A DNA stretch of 38,569 nt. Source: Rhodocyclales bacterium (GTDB taxonomy: Bacteria > Pseudomonadota > Gammaproteobacteria > Burkholderiales > Rhodocyclaceae). The DNA is taken from assembly GCA_016192435.1 (NCBI GenBank), contig JACPUD010000025.1:1-38569 (forward strand), read 5' to 3'. The notes below the pieces were generated by a model. That model made no database searches. It saw only the letters and a program-made list of their open reading frames with translations, and was not told the DNA's origin. The position numbers and the translations under genes were made by a program. Below, piece after piece: positions 35,650 through 38,569 of the stretch (positions are counted from its first letter, which is position 1; every line of letters starts with the position of its first letter).

Positions 35650-36138
35650 TTATTCTTCCAACAGACTGCGCAACATCCAGGCGGTCTTTTCATGCACTTC
35701 GATGCGCTGGGTCAGCAGGTCGGCGCTGGGCTGGTCCTTGGCTTTTTCCACCAGCGGGAACAGCTTTCTCGCGGTGCGCGCCGTGGCTTCCTGCGCGGCG
35801 ACGAGATGGCGCACCATGTCCAGGGCGCGGGGCACACCCTCGACTTCCTTGATGGTCGCCAGCTTGACGAACTCCTTGTAGGTGCCCGGTGCCGGGTGGC
35901 CCAGGGCGCGGATGCGTTCGGCGATCAGGTCGAGCGCGTTCCACTGCTCGGTGTACTGGCCCATGAACATCAGGTGCAGGGTGTTGAACATCGGCCCGGT
36001 GACGTTCCAGTGGAAGTTGTGCGTCATCAGGTAGAGCGTGTAGCTGTCGGCCAGCAGGCCGGAAAGGCCCTGTGCAATGGCAGCACGGTTCTTGTCCGAG
36101 ATGCCGATGTCGAGTTTGGGGGTGGATTTGGCTTTCAT
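35650..36138 (-). CDS. dps: Dps family DNA-protecting ferritin-like protein
   Basis: A 162-residue Dps. The ferroxidase ligands are in THNFHWNVTGPMFNTLH and the following YTEQWNALDLIAERI segment (His, Asp, Glu). It stores iron and protects DNA during oxidative stress. ATG 36138 follows an AGGAG by eight bases; an ATG six codons upstream is less well placed. It is followed by a partial copy of its own 3' end ahead of katG. Confidence 0.95.
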   Translation of the reverse strand: MKAKSTPKLDIGISDKNRAAIAQGLSGLLADSYTLYLMTHNFHWNVTGPMFNTLHLMFMGQYTEQWNALDLIAERIRALGHPAPGTYKEFVKLATIKEVEGVPRALDMVRHLVAAQEATARTARKLFPLVEKAKDQPSADLLTQRIEVHEKTAWMLRSLLEE

Positions 36139-36169
36139 GGCAGTTTCTCCTTTCATGACATCGTAAAGT

Positions 36170-37774
36170 TTATACGCTGGCCGCGGCCGCGGTCTGTCCT
36201 GGATCAAGCGCCGGCGCCGGGCTGCGGATCAGGTGGTCGAAGGCCGAGAGGCTGGCCTTGGCGCCCTCGCCCATGGCGATGATGATCTGCTTGTAGGGCA
36301 CGGTGGTCGCATCGCCGGCGGCGAAGATGCCGGGCACCGAGGTTTCGCCGCGCGCGTCGATTTCGATTTCGCCGCGCGGCGAGAGATTGATGGTGCCTTT
36401 TAGCCAGTCGGTGTTTGGCAACAAACCGATCTGGACGAAGATGCCTTCCAGTTCGATGCGCCGGGTTTCGCCGCCGACGCGGTCCTTGTAAGCGATGGCG
36501 GTCACCTTCTGGCTGTCGCCGATCACCTCGGTGGTCTGCGCATTCACATGCACCGTCACATTGGGCAGGCTCTTCAGCTTGGCTTGCAACACCGCATCGG
36601 CGCGCAGCCGGCTGTCGAATTCGAGCAGCGTGACATGGCCGACGATGCCGGCGAGGTCGATCGCCGCTTCGACGCCGGAATTGCCGCCGCCGATCACGGC
36701 CACGCGCTTGCCCTTGAACAGCGGGCCGTCGCAGTGCGGGCAGAAGCAGACGCCCTTGCCCTTGTAGTCCTTTTCGCCGGGCACGTTCATCTCGCGCCAG
36801 CGCGCGCCGGTGGCGAGGATCACGGTCTTCGCCTTGAGCGTGGCGCCGCTGGCGAGTTTGACCTCATGCATTCCCGCGCCGGGCACCAGCGCCGCCGCAC
36901 GCTGCAGATTCATGATGTCGACCTCGTATTCCTTGACGTGCTGTTCCAGCGCCATGGCCAGCTTCGGGCCTTCGGTGCGCTGCACCGAAATGAAGTTTTC
37001 GATGGCCATGGTGTCGAGCACCTGGCCGCCGAAGCGCTCGGCCACGACGCCGGTGCGGATGCCCTTGCGCGCCGCGTAAATCGCTGCAGCCGAACCGGCC
37101 GGGCCGCCGCCGACCACTAGTACGTCGTAGGCGTCTTTCGCGTTCAGCTTTTCGGCGTCGCGGGCCGAGGCGCCGGTATCCACCTTCGCGAGGATTTCCT
37201 CGATGGTCATGCGGCCCTGGCCGAAGGGCTCGTCGTTGAGAAAGACCGAGGGCACGGCCATGATCTGGCGTGCACTCACTTCGTCCTGGTACAGCGCGCC
37301 GTCGATCATCACGCTTTCTATGCCGGGGTTCAACACGGCCATCAGGTTGAGCGCCTGGACCACGTCCGGGCAGTTGTGGCAGGACAGCGAGATGTAGGTT
37401 TCGAAGCGCATGCTTCCCGCGCTTTTGCCACCAATGCCCTTGATCTGTTCGATCACCGCGGCATCGACCTTGGGCGGATGGCCGCCGGTCTGCAACAGGG
37501 CCAGCACCAGCGAGGTGAACTCGTGGCCCATCGGGATGCCGGCGAAACGGATGCGCGCCGGCTCGCCGGGGCGGCCGACCGAAAACGAGGGCTTGCGCGC
37601 ATCGTTGCCGTCATCGCGAATGCTGACCTTGGGCGACAGCTCCGCAATGTCGGCGATCAACTCGCGCATCTGGCGCGCGGCATCGCTGGCGTCGAGCGAG
37701 GCGACGAGTTCAATCGGGGCCTGGAGCTTTTCGAGGTAGGCCGCGAGCTGGGTCTTGATGGCGGTGTCGAGCAT
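36170..37774 (-). CDS. ahpF: Alkyl hydroperoxide reductase subunit F
   Basis: A 534-residue flavoprotein disulfide reductase. The N-terminal double-thioredoxin-like domain has the SCHNCPD redox pair; an FAD-binding [10 protein letters not shown] motif starts near residue 220; the active-site pair is CFCPHCDGP; an NAD-binding [10 protein letters not shown] motif and a C-terminal FAD site (GIFAAGDAT) follow. It transfers electrons from NADH to AhpC. AGGAG precedes ATG 37774. A long hairpin at 37791-37840 stands just upstream of this Shine-Dalgarno. Confidence 0.96.
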   Translation of the reverse strand: MLDTAIKTQLAAYLEKLQAPIELVASLDASDAARQMRELIADIAELSPKVSIRDDGNDARKPSFSVGRPGEPARIRFAGIPMGHEFTSLVLALLQTGGHPPKVDAAVIEQIKGIGGKSAGSMRFETYISLSCHNCPDVVQALNLMAVLNPGIESVMIDGALYQDEVSARQIMAVPSVFLNDEPFGQGRMTIEEILAKVDTGASARDAEKLNAKDAYDVLVVGGGPAGSAAAIYAARKGIRTGVVAERFGGQVLDTMAIENFISVQRTEGPKLAMALEQHVKEYEVDIMNLQRAAALVPGAGMHEVKLASGATLKAKTVILATGARWREMNVPGEKDYKGKGVCFCPHCDGPLFKGKRVAVIGGGNSGVEAAIDLAGIVGHVTLLEFDSRLRADAVLQAKLKSLPNVTVHVNAQTTEVIGDSQKVTAIAYKDRVGGETRRIELEGIFVQIGLLPNTDWLKGTINLSPRGEIEIDARGETSVPGIFAAGDATTVPYKQIIIAMGEGAKASLSAFDHLIRSPAPALDPGQTAAAASV

Positions 37775-37790
37775 GTCGTTCTCCTGGTAT

Positions 37791-37840
37791 GGATTGCACT
37801 GGGAAGGCCCGCCTCGTGGGTGGCCTTGCCGCTGCAATCC
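37791..37840 (-). other. Long hairpin before the ahpF ribosome-binding site
   Basis: Outer arms GGATTGCA (37791-37798) and TGCAATCC (37833-37840) and inner arms AAGGCC (37804-37809) and GGCCTT (37822-37827) nest symmetrically with short internal loops. The structure ends five bases before the ahpF AGGAG. No U-run follows, so mRNA processing or translational control is more likely than termination. Confidence 0.55.
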
Positions 37841-37842
37841 CG

Positions 37843-37871
37843 GCCCCGGCGGGGGTACGTATGGCCGGGGC
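37843..37871 (-). other. Second hairpin in the ahpC-ahpF gap
   Basis: GCCCCGGC (37843-37850) pairs with GCCGGGGC (37864-37871) across 13 bases. It lies 21 bases after the ahpC stop and may stabilise the ahpC 3' end or act as a weak terminator. Confidence 0.45.
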
Positions 37872-37892
37872 GGGAAGCTTGGGATTAAGGGC

Positions 37893-38462
37893 TTAGATTT
37901 TTCCGACCAGGTCGAGCGAGGGCGCCAGGGTGGCTTCGCCTTCCTTCCACTTGGCCGGGCAGACTTCGCCCGGATGGCTGGCGACGTACTGCGCGGCCTG
38001 CACTTTGCGCAGCAGTTCGGTGGCGTCGCGGCCGATGCCGCCGGCGTTGATCTCGATGATCTGGATCTTGCCCTGCGGGTCCATGACGAAGGTACCGCGC
38101 TCGGCCAGGCCGGCTTCCTCGATCATCACGCCGAAGTTGCGGGTGATGGCGCCGGTCGGATCGCCGATCATCGGGTACTTGATCTTGGCTATGGTCTCCG
38201 ACGAGTCGTGCCAGGCCTTGTGCGTGAAATGGGTGTCGGTCGACACGGCGTAGATCTCGACGCCGAGCGACTTGAAGGTCGCGTAATGGTCGGCCAGGTC
38301 GCCCAGCTCGGTCGGGCAGACGAAGGTGAAGTCGGCCGGGTAGAAGAACACCACCGACCACTTGCCCTTGAGGTCGTCCTGGGTGACAGAGACGAACTTG
38401 CCGTTGTGGAAGGCGGTGGCCTTGAAGGGGAGGATTTCGGTGTTGATCAGGCTGGCGTTCAT
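37893..38462 (-). CDS. ahpC: Alkyl hydroperoxide reductase subunit C (peroxiredoxin)
   Basis: A 189-residue 2-Cys peroxiredoxin. The peroxidatic Cys is in [14 protein letters not shown] (near residue 47) and the resolving Cys is in the [10 protein letters not shown] segment (near 167). It reduces H2O2 and organic peroxides and is recycled by AhpF. AAGGAG lies seven bases before ATG 38462. It is the first gene of the ahpCF unit. Confidence 0.96.
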   Translation of the reverse strand: MNASLINTEILPFKATAFHNGKFVSVTQDDLKGKWSVVFFYPADFTFVCPTELGDLADHYATFKSLGVEIYAVSTDTHFTHKAWHDSSETIAKIKYPMIGDPTGAITRNFGVMIEEAGLAERGTFVMDPQGKIQIIEINAGGIGRDATELLRKVQAAQYVASHPGEVCPAKWKEGEATLAPSLDLVGKI

Positions 38463-38508
38463 GGTGTGGCTCCTTGGGGTGGTTGAGAGTTGTGCTGCGA
38501 TGGAGTGA

Positions 38509-38569
38509 ATATTAAGCAAGGCTATCGATAGCGTCTAATTGATTGTTGTCATCGATGTAATAGCCATGA
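38509..38569 (-). promoter_or_regulatory. ahpC promoter with possible redox-regulator site
   Basis: On the minus strand TAGACG (38537-38532) and TAATAT (38514-38509) are spaced 17 bases. A perfect palindrome GCTATCGATAGC lies at 38521-38532 between them. Further CTAT-like and ATCGAT elements extend to the window edge with near 11-base spacing, loosely like an OxyR region. The assignment to OxyR is tentative. Confidence 0.4.

Overview
The window is GC-rich, densely packed proteobacterial DNA, most consistent with a denitrifying or facultatively anaerobic betaproteobacterium of the Rhodocyclales/Sterolibacteriaceae kind. Supporting this are a cbb3 oxidase locus, FNR/DNR regulators, NnrS, hemerythrins, a PHA synthase and an MSHA-type pilus operon. 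The lineage is an inference from gene content. No sequence comparison was possible.

Layout. (1) 1-7537, minus strand: an MSHA-type minor pseudopilin operon (mshC, mshD, mshO, mshP, then a very large DUF6701/MshQ-like adhesin that runs off the left edge). (2) 7605-8553: a tRNA-Thr(CGT) with its promoter and a short-chain dehydrogenase. (3) 8610-12798: ccoI and ccoS for cbb3 maturation, an apparent FNR-type promoter that ends in a strong terminator about 80 bases downstream (candidate small RNA), then an Rrf2 regulator and an FNR-like regulator. (4) 12998-19502: bacteriohemerythrin, ccoNOQP, ccoG, ccoH and two small membrane proteins. (5) 19547-24627: a usp-hemerythrin pair reading left, phaC reading right, and a hemerythrin / DUF2249 / polytopic membrane protein operon behind an FNR-type box. 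(6) 24590-29972: a DNR-like regulator, nnrS, sirB2, a canonical fnr, hemN and a TauE/SafE-family membrane protein. (7) 30031-33178: a MerR-family regulator, a copper-type P1B ATPase and a CopZ-like chaperone, with a mer-like palindromic operator between regulator and ATPase. (8) 33332-38569, minus strand: katG, a short remnant of a second dps, intact dps, ahpF and ahpC.

How it works together. Regions 3 to 6 form one low-oxygen and nitric-oxide module: the terminal oxidase, its copper and redox maturation factors, anaerobic heme synthesis, diiron O2/NO-binding proteins, NnrS, and three Crp/Fnr proteins. At least four FNR-type boxes share the same geometry to a -10 element (ccoN, usp, the hemerythrin operon, and the candidate small RNA). 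Regions 7 and 8 handle copper and peroxide stress.

The observations I rate highest are the candidate FNR-driven small RNA at 11352-11433, the hemerythrin-DUF2249-membrane protein operon whose membrane protein looks like a distant heme-copper-oxidase subunit I relative, the FNR paralog with an altered recognition helix next to twin variant boxes, and the dps remnant fused upstream of katG.
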